NCBI RefSeq assembly: GCF_000170915.1
Contig: NZ_ABCT01000011.1
Location: 1-64,000, forward strand
Direction of reading: 5' to 3'
DNA length: 64,000 nt
From: Limnobacter sp. MED105
Lineage (GTDB): Bacteria > Pseudomonadota > Gammaproteobacteria > Burkholderiales > Burkholderiaceae_B
A program made the position numbers and the translations under genes. How positions within the stretch are numbered: the first letter of the stretch is position 1; every line of letters starts with the position of its first letter. Shown in pieces: positions 17,705 to 26,320 of the stretch. Under the pieces are notes generated by a model. It did not search any database. It worked only from the letters and a program-made list of their open reading frames with translations, and had not been told where the DNA came from.

Positions 17705-17726
17705 TATATGCGTAGTTGCGCATATA
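17705..17726. promoter_or_regulatory. Inverted repeat between exporter and persulfide dioxygenase genes
   Basis: TATATGCG (17705-17712) and CGCATATA (17719-17726) are perfect 8-base arms around a 6-base spacer. The site is 20 bases before the dioxygenase ATG and 110 bases from the exporter start. Its AT-rich symmetry is like operators of sulfide-responsive ArsR proteins such as BigR/SqrR, but no ArsR gene is in the window, so the regulator is unknown. Confidence 0.6.
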
Positions 17727-17746
17727 TAGAGCATTGAGGTTAAAAG

Positions 17747-18496
17747 ATGATTTTCAAACAGCTTTTTGAGCCCGTATCCAGCACCTACACCTATTTGGTG
17801 GGTTGCGAACAAACCGGGCAGGCCGTGTTGATTGATCCGGTAGTGTCTGTGATGGAACGAGACCTCGCCGTGTTGAGTGAACTCGGTTTAAAACTGGCCT
17901 ACACCCTGGATACGCACATTCACGCTGATCACATTACTGCCGCGCTTGAACTGAAAAGCAAGGTGGGCAGTAAAATTGCTGCGCCTGCTTTTGATCGTTT
18001 GCCTTGCACCGACCATGCGATCGAAGAGGGGCAGCCATTTGTGGTGGGCAGCGTGCAAATTGAACCGTTGCACACCCCTGGTCATACCGATGGCCACTTC
18101 TCTTATCGCTTGGGAGAACGCGTCTTCACCGGGGATGCCTTGTTGATTGATGGTTGTGGGCGAACTGATTTTCAGAATGGTGATGCACCCACTTTGTACA
18201 AAAGCGTGAAAGAGAAACTATTTTGCTTGCCTGAAGATACTTTGGTCTATCCTGGGCATGATTATCAAAATCGACGGGTTTCTTCGATTGGACAAGAGAA
18301 AAATCGAAATCCTCGCTTGGGTGATCAAAAAACGCTCGAAGAGTTTATCGAAATCATGGGCAATCTGAATTTGCCTTATCCCAAGTTTATTGATTATGCA
18401 GTTCCAGGCAATCGTCTTTGTGGAGTTTGTCCCAGCCATTTGCCGGAAGAGCTTGAAAAATATTGTCAGCAGATTACGGAAAGTAAACAAGGCTGA
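17747..18496 (+). CDS. Persulfide dioxygenase-like metallo-beta-lactamase-fold protein (ETHE1/SDO type)
   Basis: 249 residues. Metal ligands are seen in DTHIHADHIT (residues 56-65), HTPGHTDGH and the FTGDALLIDGCGRTDFQNG stretch; the last, GRTDFQ, is diagnostic of the ETHE1 persulfide dioxygenase branch rather than glyoxalase II. A further His lies in VYPGHDY. The enzyme uses Fe(II) and O2 to turn glutathione persulfide into sulfite and glutathione in the cytoplasm. The C-terminus has CGVCPSHL, an extra Cys pair. It is divergent from the TauE-type exporter and preceded by a 22-base inverted repeat. I am confident of the family and less so of in vivo substrate. Confidence 0.88.
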   Translation: MIFKQLFEPVSSTYTYLVGCEQTGQAVLIDPVVSVMERDLAVLSELGLKLAYTLDTHIHADHITAALELKSKVGSKIAAPAFDRLPCTDHAIEEGQPFVVGSVQIEPLHTPGHTDGHFSYRLGERVFTGDALLIDGCGRTDFQNGDAPTLYKSVKEKLFCLPEDTLVYPGHDYQNRRVSSIGQEKNRNPRLGDQKTLEEFIEIMGNLNLPYPKFIDYAVPGNRLCGVCPSHLPEELEKYCQQITESKQG

Positions 18497-18583
18497 TTCA
18501 ATGATTGAGTTGTTCCATGGTTGGTGTTTTTGACATGAATTACCTTGTATGCTCTTATTTTGCACTTTGGTTTTTCACATCGA

Positions 18584-19177
18584 ATGTTATTGAACCACGA
18601 ATCCAGTCAACTCGTTTTAATTGATTATCAAGAAAAACTGATGCCAGCCATACACCAGGCTGACGATGTTTACAAAAACGCCTTGATATTGGCCACGCTG
18701 GCCAAAAAGCTGCGCGTGCCTGTATTTGGTACCGAGCATATGCCCGACAAAATAGGCCCTTTTGTGCCTGCTCTTGGTGCACTGTGCAAAGCCACCATGC
18801 GTAAAACTCATTTCAGCGCCTGCCCTGAAGGTTTGATTGATTTGTTGACCAGCAAAGCACCTGCTGGCAATGCACGCAGTTTACCCAAGCATTTGCAGAA
18901 AAATAATCAGGAATCAGAGCGTCCCAGTATTGTAGTTGCCGGTGTTGAAGCCCACGTGTGCCTGCTTCAAACAGCGCTCGATTTACTGAATGAAGAAATG
19001 GAAGTTTGGGTAGTCACCGATGCGTGTGGCTCGAGAACCGATAGAAATCGTGATGCAGCCTTTGATCGTTTGGCCGGTAATGGCGCAGAATTGGTGACCA
19101 CAGAAATGGTCGTATTTGAATGGCTGGAAAGTGCAGAAAATGAGCATTTTAAATTTGCACTTGACCTCATTAAGTAA
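18584..19177 (+). CDS. Isochorismatase-family cysteine hydrolase
   Basis: About 197 residues from ATG 18584; ATG 18548 would add 12. The catalytic Asp is in LVLIDYQEKLMP, the Lys appears to be in the RKTHFSAC segment, and the nucleophilic Cys is in VVAGVEAHVCLLQTALDL. The strand VWVVTDACGSR follows, all typical of YcaC-like isochorismatase hydrolases. These cleave amides or esters of varied small molecules; the substrate is not visible here. It starts 88 bases after the dioxygenase gene and may be cotranscribed, though no ribosome site is strong. Confidence 0.82.
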   Translation: MLLNHESSQLVLIDYQEKLMPAIHQADDVYKNALILATLAKKLRVPVFGTEHMPDKIGPFVPALGALCKATMRKTHFSACPEGLIDLLTSKAPAGNARSLPKHLQKNNQESERPSIVVAGVEAHVCLLQTALDLLNEEMEVWVVTDACGSRTDRNRDAAFDRLAGNGAELVTTEMVVFEWLESAENEHFKFALDLIK

Positions 19178-19194
19178 TCAATTTAATTTCACGT

Positions 19195-19223
19195 TTGTGA
19201 TTAACAATAAATTTAATTACAAT
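19195..19223 (+). promoter_or_regulatory. Promoter of the H-NS gene
   Basis: TTGTGA (19195-19200) and TACAAT (19218-19223) with a 17-base spacer made almost wholly of A and T. The region to the ATG stays AT-rich with A tracts, as would suit self-binding by H-NS. Confidence 0.55.
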
Positions 19224-19257
19224 CGGGCTTGTTAATAAACTTTTTTAAAAAGAAAAA

Positions 19258-19587
19258 ATGAAAAAACTAAATCTATCCGCTTTAAGTGCTTCTGAGCTTC
19301 AGCAGTTGAAGTCAGACATTGAAAAAGAATTGAATGACCGCAGCTCTAAACTGCAAGCCATTGAAGAAGTCAAGAAATTGGCAGCGTCGAAAGGGTTGAA
19401 GCTTGAAGAGCTTTTTGCTGAGTTGGGCGGATCCAAGCCCAAAGGCAAACGCGAATTGGGCCCAGCGCCTGTGCGTTTCCGCCATCCCCAAGACGCTTCA
19501 CTCACTTGGTCGGGTCGCGGCAAACGCCCAAACTGGATGAAAGAAGCCATGGCGAAAGGCATGACTGAAGACCAAATGCGTGTTTGA
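19258..19587 (+). CDS. H-NS histone family nucleoid protein
   Basis: 109 residues. The N-terminal 60 form a coiled-coil dimerisation region (LNLSALSASELQQLKSDIEKEL). The C-terminal DNA-binding part has VRFRHPQDASLTWSGRGKRPNWMKEA, with the AT-hook-like loop SGRGKRP and the W-x-G-x-G-x-x-P-x-W pattern. This short form is that of the betaproteobacterial H-NS family (as in Bordetella and Burkholderia). It would bind curved AT-rich DNA and silence transcription. The gene appears monocistronic, with its own promoter and a strong terminator. Confidence 0.92.
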   Translation: MKKLNLSALSASELQQLKSDIEKELNDRSSKLQAIEEVKKLAASKGLKLEELFAELGGSKPKGKRELGPAPVRFRHPQDASLTWSGRGKRPNWMKEAMAKGMTEDQMRV

Positions 19588-19610
19588 TTTTGTGGTGTTG
19601 ATTTATTAAA

Positions 19611-19642
19611 AAAAGCCGCTGGTTTAAATCAGCGGCTTTTTT
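19611..19642. terminator. Bidirectional rho-independent terminator
   Basis: AAAAGCCGCTG (19611-19621) pairs with CAGCGGCTTTT (19630-19640) around GTTTAAAT. T runs occur on both strands, so it can end both the H-NS transcript and the convergent metZ transcript. Confidence 0.92.
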
Positions 19643-19660
19643 GTTGAGCGCTTGGCTTAA

Positions 19661-20875
19661 TTACCCACCCAAGCCGCGTAGCAAATCTTTCTTCAAGTCA
19701 GCCACATCTTCCAGGCCAATCGCCAAACGAATCAAACCTTGCTTGATACCCGCGGCTTCACGCGCTTCAGGGCTAAGCCTTCCGTGCGTGGTGGTGCCCG
19801 GATGGGTAATGGTTGTTCGCGTGTCACCCAGGTTCGCAGTAATTGACATCAACTGGCTGCTGTCAATGACATGCCAGGCCTTGGCACGGGCATCGTCCTC
19901 GTTGCTTGCCTTCACCTCAAACGACACAATAGCACCACCGGTTTTTTGCTGTTTCATGGCCAGCGCATGTTGCGGGTGGCTTCCCAGGCCGGGGTAGTAC
20001 ACCTTGCTGACAGCGGGGTGCGCTTCCAGCCAGCCTGCAATTTCAAGCGCCGCAGCAGACTGCGCCAGCATGCGAATGTTTAGCGTTTCAAGGCCTTTGA
20101 ACAACACCCAGGCGTTGAAAGCAGACAAAGTGGGGCCTGCCGTGCGCAGCACGGGCAAAATTTTGTCTTTCAGCAAGTCTTTCGGGCCGCAAATGGCACC
20201 GCCCAACACTCGGCCCTGGCCATCCAGGTATTTGGTGGCGGAGTGAATGATGATTTCCGTGCCAAAGTCGACTGGTTTTTGCAAAGCAGGGGTGCAGAAG
20301 CAGTTGTCCACCACGTTGTAAATACCATGTTTCTTGGCCAGGTCGCTCAGTGCGCGCATGTCCAGAATTTCGGTCAGCGGGTTCGAAGGCGTTTCGCTGT
20401 AGAACAACTTCGTGTTGGGTTTGATCGCCTTTTCCCAAGCTTCCATACTGGTGCCGTCAACGAATGTGGTCTCGATCCCGAAGCGGGAGAGGATATTCAC
20501 AAACAACTGCACTGTGGCGCCAAACAAGGCTTTGGACGCAATAATGTGGTCACCCGCATTCAACAGGCCCATGCAGGTTGTTGTAATTGCCGCCATGCCG
20601 CTGGACGTGGCCAGGCAATACTCCATGTCTTCAAGCACAGCCAGGCGCTGCTCAAACATTTGCACGCTGGGGTTCGTAAAACGCGCGTACACATTGCCTT
20701 CTTCGGTGCCGGCAAAGCGGGCTGCGGCTTGCGCTGCATTGTCGAACACAAAGCTGGATGTCAAAAACATGGCTTCAGAGTGCTCGCCAAACTCTGTGCG
20801 GTGGCTGCCCGCACGAATCGCCTTGGTGGCAGTGGCCCAGTCTGCCGGGTTGGCCTTCGGTTTGTTGTTGCTCAT
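19661..20875 (-). CDS. metZ: O-succinylhomoserine sulfhydrylase
   Basis: 404 residues of the Cys/Met-metabolism PLP family. The PLP lysine is in [14 protein letters not shown], preceded by [14 protein letters not shown], and the N-terminal [17 protein letters not shown] loop contacts the cofactor phosphate. [15 protein letters not shown] and [12 protein letters not shown] are also conserved. MetZ makes homocysteine from O-succinylhomoserine and sulfide, in methionine synthesis. The ATG overlaps the gltX stop by 4 bases (ATGA), so the two are translationally coupled. A MetB/MetC-type reaction is the alternative, but the sequence pattern fits MetZ of Pseudomonas and Burkholderiales best. Confidence 0.92.
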   Translation of the reverse strand: MSNNKPKANPADWATATKAIRAGSHRTEFGEHSEAMFLTSSFVFDNAAQAAARFAGTEEGNVYARFTNPSVQMFEQRLAVLEDMEYCLATSSGMAAITTTCMGLLNAGDHIIASKALFGATVQLFVNILSRFGIETTFVDGTSMEAWEKAIKPNTKLFYSETPSNPLTEILDMRALSDLAKKHGIYNVVDNCFCTPALQKPVDFGTEIIIHSATKYLDGQGRVLGGAICGPKDLLKDKILPVLRTAGPTLSAFNAWVLFKGLETLNIRMLAQSAAALEIAGWLEAHPAVSKVYYPGLGSHPQHALAMKQQKTGGAIVSFEVKASNEDDARAKAWHVIDSSQLMSITANLGDTRTTITHPGTTTHGRLSPEAREAAGIKQGLIRLAIGLEDVADLKKDLLRGLGG

Positions 20876-22293
20876 GATTGCAGTCCTTGCGCAATTCGAG
20901 TTTGTACAGTGTGCTTGCCCAACAGGTTCATCACCTTGTCGATTGAAGGCGTTTGTGTAATGCCAGTCAACATCAAGCGCAGAGGCATTGCAAGCTTTGG
21001 CATTTTCAGGCCATGGTTTTTAATGGTGGTTTTAACCAAACCGCTCAGCGCTTCCACATTCCATTCCACACTGTTCAAGCCTTCATTGAATTCGGCCAAG
21101 GCTGCACGCACGCCAGCTTCTTCCAGCATGGGTTTCAATTCTTCAACATTTACACTTGGCACCTTGTAGAACAGGGCGGCTTCATCGCGCAATTGCACCA
21201 AAGTGGAAGCTCGCTCCAGCACCACGTCGAGCACGTCGGCCAGCTTGGGGCCTTCAAACGCATTCACACCCTCTTTCTCAAGGCGGGTTTGCAAATCCGA
21301 CAGCAATACTTCCTGCTGCGCTTGCTTCATGTAATGGGCATTAACCCACTTCAGCTTTTCCGGATCGAACTGCGCGGCCGATTTCGACAGGTTGGTGGAG
21401 TCAAACCACTCAATAAGCTGTTCGCGGCTAAACAATTCATCGTCACCGTGGCTCCAGCCCAAACGGGCCAGATAGTTGATCATGGCATCGGGCAAAAAGC
21501 CTTCTTCGTGGTACTGCACCACGCTGACCGCACCGTGGCGTTTGGACAGCTTTTCACCGTCGGGTCCCAGAATCATCGGGATATGCCCATAAATGGGTTG
21601 ATCGCCGCCCAACGCTTTCAGGATATTGATTTGGCGGGGCGTGTTGTTGATGTGGTCATCACCGCGAATCACGTGGGTAATTTTCATCTCCCAGTCATCC
21701 ACTACCACACAGAAGTTGTACGTGGGTGTGCCGTCCTGGCGGGCGATAATGAGGTCGTCCATTTCTTCGTTGTTGATCGAAATGGGGCCTTTCACCAGGT
21801 CGTCCCAAGTCACCGCGCCGCTAAGCGGGTTCTTGAAACGCACCACGGGTTTTACATCTGCAGGTGGCGTGGGCAGTACCTTGCCGGCCTCTGGGCGCCA
21901 TGTGCCGTCATATCGAATACGTTGACCATTTTCCCGTTGCTTTTCACGCATTTGATTCAATTCTTCTTGCGTACAGTAACAAAGGTAGGCATCGCCTTTT
22001 TCAAGCAGTTTGTCGATCATGGCCCGGTAACGGTCCATGCGTTGCATTTGAAAAAACGGGCCTTCGTCGTAATCCAGATTCAACCAAGCCATGCCATCCA
22101 TAATGGCCTGAACGGCTTCTGGGGTGGATCGCTCTACGTCAGTGTCTTCTACGCGAAGAATGAACTGTCCCTTGTGGTGGCGGGCAAAAGCCCAGCTGTA
22201 CAAGGCGGTTCTGGCGCCACCCAAATGCAAATAGCCTGTTGGGCTGGGTGCAAAACGGGTGCGAACTGTTTGATTTTGGTGATCTGTTGACAT
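20872..22293 (-). CDS. gltX: Glutamate-tRNA ligase
   Basis: 473 residues, full length for bacterial GluRS. The HIGH-type motif is in [14 protein letters not shown] (residues 17-29), and the KMSKS-type motif is KLSKRHG at about residue 250. The zinc-region [17 protein letters not shown] and [16 protein letters not shown] are also typical. It charges tRNA-Glu. A TATAAT box is present upstream on this strand at 22324-22329 with no clear -35. It is followed by metZ with a 4-base overlap, linking an aminoacyl-tRNA ligase to methionine synthesis in one transcript. Confidence 0.96.
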   Translation of the reverse strand: MSTDHQNQTVRTRFAPSPTGYLHLGGARTALYSWAFARHHKGQFILRVEDTDVERSTPEAVQAIMDGMAWLNLDYDEGPFFQMQRMDRYRAMIDKLLEKGDAYLCYCTQEELNQMREKQRENGQRIRYDGTWRPEAGKVLPTPPADVKPVVRFKNPLSGAVTWDDLVKGPISINNEEMDDLIIARQDGTPTYNFCVVVDDWEMKITHVIRGDDHINNTPRQINILKALGGDQPIYGHIPMILGPDGEKLSKRHGAVSVVQYHEEGFLPDAMINYLARLGWSHGDDELFSREQLIEWFDSTNLSKSAAQFDPEKLKWVNAHYMKQAQQEVLLSDLQTRLEKEGVNAFEGPKLADVLDVVLERASTLVQLRDEAALFYKVPSVNVEELKPMLEEAGVRAALAEFNEGLNSVEWNVEALSGLVKTTIKNHGLKMPKLAMPLRLMLTGITQTPSIDKVMNLLGKHTVQTRIAQGLQS

Positions 22294-22364
22294 GGATTAG
22301 TGACTTTTTTTCAAAGAACTCATATTATAAGTTCAAGTAAATTCTTAGGTTTCGGCTACAAGCT

Positions 22365-23006
22365 ATGGCAATGCACAATTTCGACCGGCGTTCATTCATC
22401 AAGGCAGTAAGTACTTTGGCTGTTATTGGCTCAGTCGATACCTTTTTGAATCGGGGAGTATTGGCAGCTGGTTCAGACTTGGTGCCACCACCCGATCTGT
22501 TCGATCCAGGCTTGGTAGATCTGACTTTCTGGCTTCAACCACGCACCCTTGAAATGGTACGCCCACAATCGGGCGAGCGCTTGAACATTACCTACTGGAA
22601 AGACGGACATCTTAACCCAATCGCCTATGAACAGATTTGTGGTTTGCTTCGAGACGTGCAGGCAAATCAAGTTTTCCGCATGGACACGCAAATTATCGAC
22701 ACACTGTGGGCTGCACAGGCTTTCGTGCGTCGTTATGGCTTTGTGGCACCGGTTGAAATTACTTCGGGTTACAGAAGCCCAAAAACAAATGCCCGTTTAA
22801 TCGAGAAAGGCTTGCCCGCTGCCCGCAATTCCCTGCATCTGAAAGGTCAGGCGGTTGATTTCCGTTTGCCTGGCCTGCATCCCAGGGTGCTGGGCGAACT
22901 GGTAGAGGGCTTCCGCGCAGGCGGCGTAGGTTTCTATTTCCGTGTGGGCGCAAAAGGTGGCTGGATTCACGCTGACACTGGTCCGGAGCGTGTTTGGCGT
23001 GGTTAA
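22365..23006 (+). CDS. Tat-exported YcbK/MepK-like M15A murein peptidase (DUF882)
   Basis: 213 residues. The N-terminus holds a twin-arginine signal (DRRSFIKAVSTLAVIG) ending near LAAG at residue 36. The mature domain has the M15A zinc pattern: ITSGYRSPKTN, HLKGQAVDFRLPG (His and Asp ligands) and GWIHADTG (second His). This matches YcbK/MepK, a periplasmic endopeptidase that cuts 3-3 peptidoglycan cross-links. A second ATG lies 6 bases downstream. The ABC importer genes start 40 bases after its stop, with no terminator between, so they may be cotranscribed; recovery of muropeptides would be a sensible link but is not shown. Confidence 0.87.
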   Translation: MAMHNFDRRSFIKAVSTLAVIGSVDTFLNRGVLAAGSDLVPPPDLFDPGLVDLTFWLQPRTLEMVRPQSGERLNITYWKDGHLNPIAYEQICGLLRDVQANQVFRMDTQIIDTLWAAQAFVRRYGFVAPVEITSGYRSPKTNARLIEKGLPAARNSLHLKGQAVDFRLPGLHPRVLGELVEGFRAGGVGFYFRVGAKGGWIHADTGPERVWRG

Positions 23007-23046
23007 ATAAAGCCATCTAAAAAAACAACAGTGCGAGGGTGGTTTT

Positions 23047-25329
23047 TTGGCAGTTTTCGGTCGCATTACAGGCAGTTTCGCAGTGGCGGTGGCTTTGTGC
23101 CTGTCGCTCGCTGCATGTGGCAAGGCGCCCAACAATCCTTACGTTGAAACTGCGGAAGACAAAAAGCTCAACACCCTTTACACCGCCTTCACGGCACGCC
23201 CCAAGCATCTGGATCCAGCGCAGTCTTACACCTCCGACGAAGCGGAATTCACTTACCAAATTTACGAGCCGCTGTTTCAGTACCACTACCTGAAACGGCC
23301 CTATCAGCTAGAGCCCTTGGCTGCTGCTGCCATGCCTGTACCGGTTTACCTGGATGAGGCGGGCAACGAATTGCCCGATGACGCGCCGCTTAACGCGGTG
23401 AGGACCAGCGTTTATACCATTCAATTAAAGCCTGGCATTCAATATCAACCGCACCCGGCTTTTGCGAAAGATGCCCAGGGCAATTTTTTGTACCACCAGC
23501 TCGGCGAAGAGGCCCGCAAATACAGCAGCCCCTTGCAGTTTGAGCAGCAGGGCACGCGCGAATTAACGGCGCACGACTATGTGTATGAAATCAAGCGGCT
23601 TGCAAGCTCGCGAATCGTGTCTCCAATTCTGGGGCACATGGGCGATTACGTGGAAGGCTTGGGGGACTTGTCAAAAACCCTGCAAGAACACGACAAAGCG
23701 CTGAAAGAGAAAATCCAGAAAGAAACCGGCAGTGCCTTTCCGCCTGCCACAGCTGACTTGCCCTGGCTTGATCTGCGTGAATTTGATTTGCCTGGTGCCA
23801 AAGCGCTGGACGACCACACACTAGAAATTCGCGTGAACGGCAAATACCCCCAGTTTATTTACTGGCTGGCCATGCCTTTTTTTGCACCCATTCCCTGGGA
23901 AGCTGATGCGTTCTACAGTCAAAAAGGTTTTATAGAAAACAACCTGGTGCTGGATTGGTGGCCTGTGGGCACGGGTGCTTACATGTTGACTGAAAATGAT
24001 CCGAATTCCCGCATGGTGTTGTCGCGCAACCCGAACCACCGCGGTGAGCCGTATCCATCAGAGGGTGAGCCCGGCGACAAGGCCAAAGGCCTGTTGGCCG
24101 ATGCCGGCAAAACAATGCCCTTTATCGATCGAGTGGTGTTCACGCGCGAGAAAGAGGGCATTCCTTACTGGAACAAGTTTCTGCAGGGCTATTACGACAC
24201 CTCTGGGGTCAGTGCAGACACCTTTGATCAGGCCATTCGTGCCAGCGCCGATGGCGATGCAGCTTTAACCCCGGACATGGCGGAAAAGGGCATTCGTCTG
24301 GAAACATCATTGTCCACCAGCATGTTTTATCTGGGTTTCAATTGGCTGGATCCCGTGGTGGGGCCGGGCAGCTCCGCCGAAGAGGCGCGCCGTGCCAAAT
24401 TGCTTCGCCAAGCCATTGCAATTGCCATGGATTGGGAAGAGTTCTCGCAAATTTTCACCAACGGTCGAGCTGTACCCGCACACGGACCAGTGCCACCTGG
24501 CTTGTTTGGCTTCGAAGAAGGTGAGGCAGGCTATAACACGCAGGTGTACAACATTGTTGATGGCAAGCCAGTGCGTAAACCGGTTGAAGATGCTTTGGCC
24601 TTGTTGAAACAAGCGGGTTACGAGAACGGAATAGACCCGAAAACAGGGCAACCTTTAACCTTGGCGCTCGATACAACAGGCGGTGGCCCAGGCGACAAAG
24701 CCCGCTTCGATTGGTACCGCAAGCAGTTCGCCAAGCTGAACATTCAATTGGATATTCGTGCCACCGACTGGAACCGTTTTCAGGAAAAAATCCGCAAGGG
24801 CAATGCTCAAATTTTCTTCCTTGGGTGGAATGCGGATTACCCCGATCCGGAAAACTTTTTATTCTTGCTTTATGGCCCCAACAGTCGTGCCAAAACTGCA
24901 GGTGAGAATGCCTCCAATTACTCGAATGCCCAGTACGACGCCATGTTTGAGCGCATGAAAACCATGCCCAATAACGAAGAGCGTGCCGCGATCATTTCGC
25001 AGATGACCGACCTGGTTCAAGACGATGTGCCTTGGTTGTTTGCCTTTGTGCCCCAACAGTTTGGCTTGATTCACGAATGGTATGGCAACGTGAAACCCAA
25101 CGACCTGGCCCGCAACAGCATCAAATACAAAACAATTGACACTGCCAAACGCGATGCCGCCCGAAAGGAATGGAACCAGCCAGAGTGGTGGCCAATCCCG
25201 GTGTTGTTGTTAGCACTGGCCCTGTTCATATGGCCCGCTTGGGCCGCCTGGAAGCGCCGTGAGCAGGCCATGGGTATTCGCGAAGATTTGGCCGCCACCG
25301 TGGCAAGCAGCACAGGGGGCAAGCGCTGA
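23047..25329 (+). CDS. Peptide-type ABC transporter substrate-binding lipoprotein
   Basis: 760 residues, longer than usual for SBP family 5 (about 520-600). The start is TTG 23047, supported by GAGGG about 7 bases upstream; no ATG is available. A lipobox is seen in LSLAACGK (Cys24). The family pattern is visible in YTAFTARPKHLDPAQS, the LVLDWWPVGTGAYMLTENDP stretch, and FFLGWNADYPDPENF. Unusually, the C-terminus adds a hydrophobic helix near residues 711-735 (PIPVLLLALALFIWP) and a short basic tail, so the protein may be anchored at both ends. Its TGA overlaps the permease ATG by one base. It resembles the YejA/peptide-binding group; the ligand is not known. Confidence 0.87.
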   Translation: MAVFGRITGSFAVAVALCLSLAACGKAPNNPYVETAEDKKLNTLYTAFTARPKHLDPAQSYTSDEAEFTYQIYEPLFQYHYLKRPYQLEPLAAAAMPVPVYLDEAGNELPDDAPLNAVRTSVYTIQLKPGIQYQPHPAFAKDAQGNFLYHQLGEEARKYSSPLQFEQQGTRELTAHDYVYEIKRLASSRIVSPILGHMGDYVEGLGDLSKTLQEHDKALKEKIQKETGSAFPPATADLPWLDLREFDLPGAKALDDHTLEIRVNGKYPQFIYWLAMPFFAPIPWEADAFYSQKGFIENNLVLDWWPVGTGAYMLTENDPNSRMVLSRNPNHRGEPYPSEGEPGDKAKGLLADAGKTMPFIDRVVFTREKEGIPYWNKFLQGYYDTSGVSADTFDQAIRASADGDAALTPDMAEKGIRLETSLSTSMFYLGFNWLDPVVGPGSSAEEARRAKLLRQAIAIAMDWEEFSQIFTNGRAVPAHGPVPPGLFGFEEGEAGYNTQVYNIVDGKPVRKPVEDALALLKQAGYENGIDPKTGQPLTLALDTTGGGPGDKARFDWYRKQFAKLNIQLDIRATDWNRFQEKIRKGNAQIFFLGWNADYPDPENFLFLLYGPNSRAKTAGENASNYSNAQYDAMFERMKTMPNNEERAAIISQMTDLVQDDVPWLFAFVPQQFGLIHEWYGNVKPNDLARNSIKYKTIDTAKRDAARKEWNQPEWWPIPVLLLALALFIWPAWAAWKRREQAMGIREDLAATVASSTGGKR

Positions 25330-26306
25330 TGGGCAATTATCTGCTACGCCGTGTGCTGTACGGCTTGTTGGTATTGTTGGGTGTGAACCTGATCACTTTC
25401 GTTTTGTTTTTTCAGGTGAACAGCCCCGACGACATGGCCCGTTTGGCCCTTGGCGGCAAGCGGGTTGCGCAAGAGTCGGTGGATCAATGGAAACGTGAAA
25501 AAGGATACGATTTGCCTTTGCTGATCAACAGCGAAGCGCCAGGCTCTGACAAACTCACTGAAACGATTTTCTTTCAAAAGTCGGTGCCCATGTTCGTGGG
25601 TGAATTTGGCAGTTCCGACGATGGTCGCAACATCGCCAATGAAATCGTAAAGCGTGCAGGGCCAAGCCTGGCTTTGGCTGTTCCCGTGTTTGTGCTGGGT
25701 TTGTTCCTGAACATTGTGCTGTCACTGCTGCTGACTTTTTTCCGTGGCACCTACCTTGATTTAACTGGCGTGGTGTTGTGCGTGTTGGCTATGTCCATTT
25801 CAGGTTTGTTTTACATCATTGGCGGGCAGTACCTGTTTTCCAAAACGCTGGCGCTGGTGCCAATTTCCGGTTACGACGCAGGCGTTGATGCATGGCGCTT
25901 TTTGATACTGCCGGTCATCATCGGTGTAGTCAGCGGTTTGGGCGGTGGCACCCGCTGGTATCGCACCATTTTCCTGGAAGAAATCAACAAAGACTATGTA
26001 CGCACTGCGCGTGCCAAGGGCTTGTCTGAAGTTCAGGTGCTTGGTCGCCATGTATTGCGCAATGGTCTAATTCCAATTCTGACTGGTTCGGTCACAGTCA
26101 TTCCACTCCTGTTCATGGGTTCATTAATCTCTGAGTCTTTCTTCGGTATTCCGGGCTTGGGCAGCTACACCATCGAGGCCATTCAGTCGCAAGATTTTGC
26201 AATTGTGCGTGCCATGGTGTTCATTGGTTCGGTGCTTTATTTGGTGGGTTTGATTTTGACTGACATTGCTTACACCATCGCGGACCCTCGGGTTCGTTTG
26301 GCATAA
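25329..26306 (+). CDS. ABC transporter permease (DppB/YejB type)
   Basis: 325 residues with six predicted membrane helices. The N-terminal LLRRVLYGLLVLLGVNLITFVLFF is the standard DppB-family opening. The EAA loop that contacts the ATPase is read in YVRTARAKGLSEVQVLGRHVLRN, and GSLISESFFGIPGLG follows. It forms the inner-membrane channel with the next gene product. It overlaps the binding-protein gene by one base and is followed 14 bases later by the second permease. Confidence 0.92.
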   Translation: MGNYLLRRVLYGLLVLLGVNLITFVLFFQVNSPDDMARLALGGKRVAQESVDQWKREKGYDLPLLINSEAPGSDKLTETIFFQKSVPMFVGEFGSSDDGRNIANEIVKRAGPSLALAVPVFVLGLFLNIVLSLLLTFFRGTYLDLTGVVLCVLAMSISGLFYIIGGQYLFSKTLALVPISGYDAGVDAWRFLILPVIIGVVSGLGGGTRWYRTIFLEEINKDYVRTARAKGLSEVQVLGRHVLRNGLIPILTGSVTVIPLLFMGSLISESFFGIPGLGSYTIEAIQSQDFAIVRAMVFIGSVLYLVGLILTDIAYTIADPRVRLA

Positions 26307-26320
26307 GGAGCGCCAGCCAC

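Noticed and set aside
20953-22290. 445-codon open frame on the + strand
   Set aside because: Fully antisense to gltX, with low-complexity His/Phe content and no known motif.
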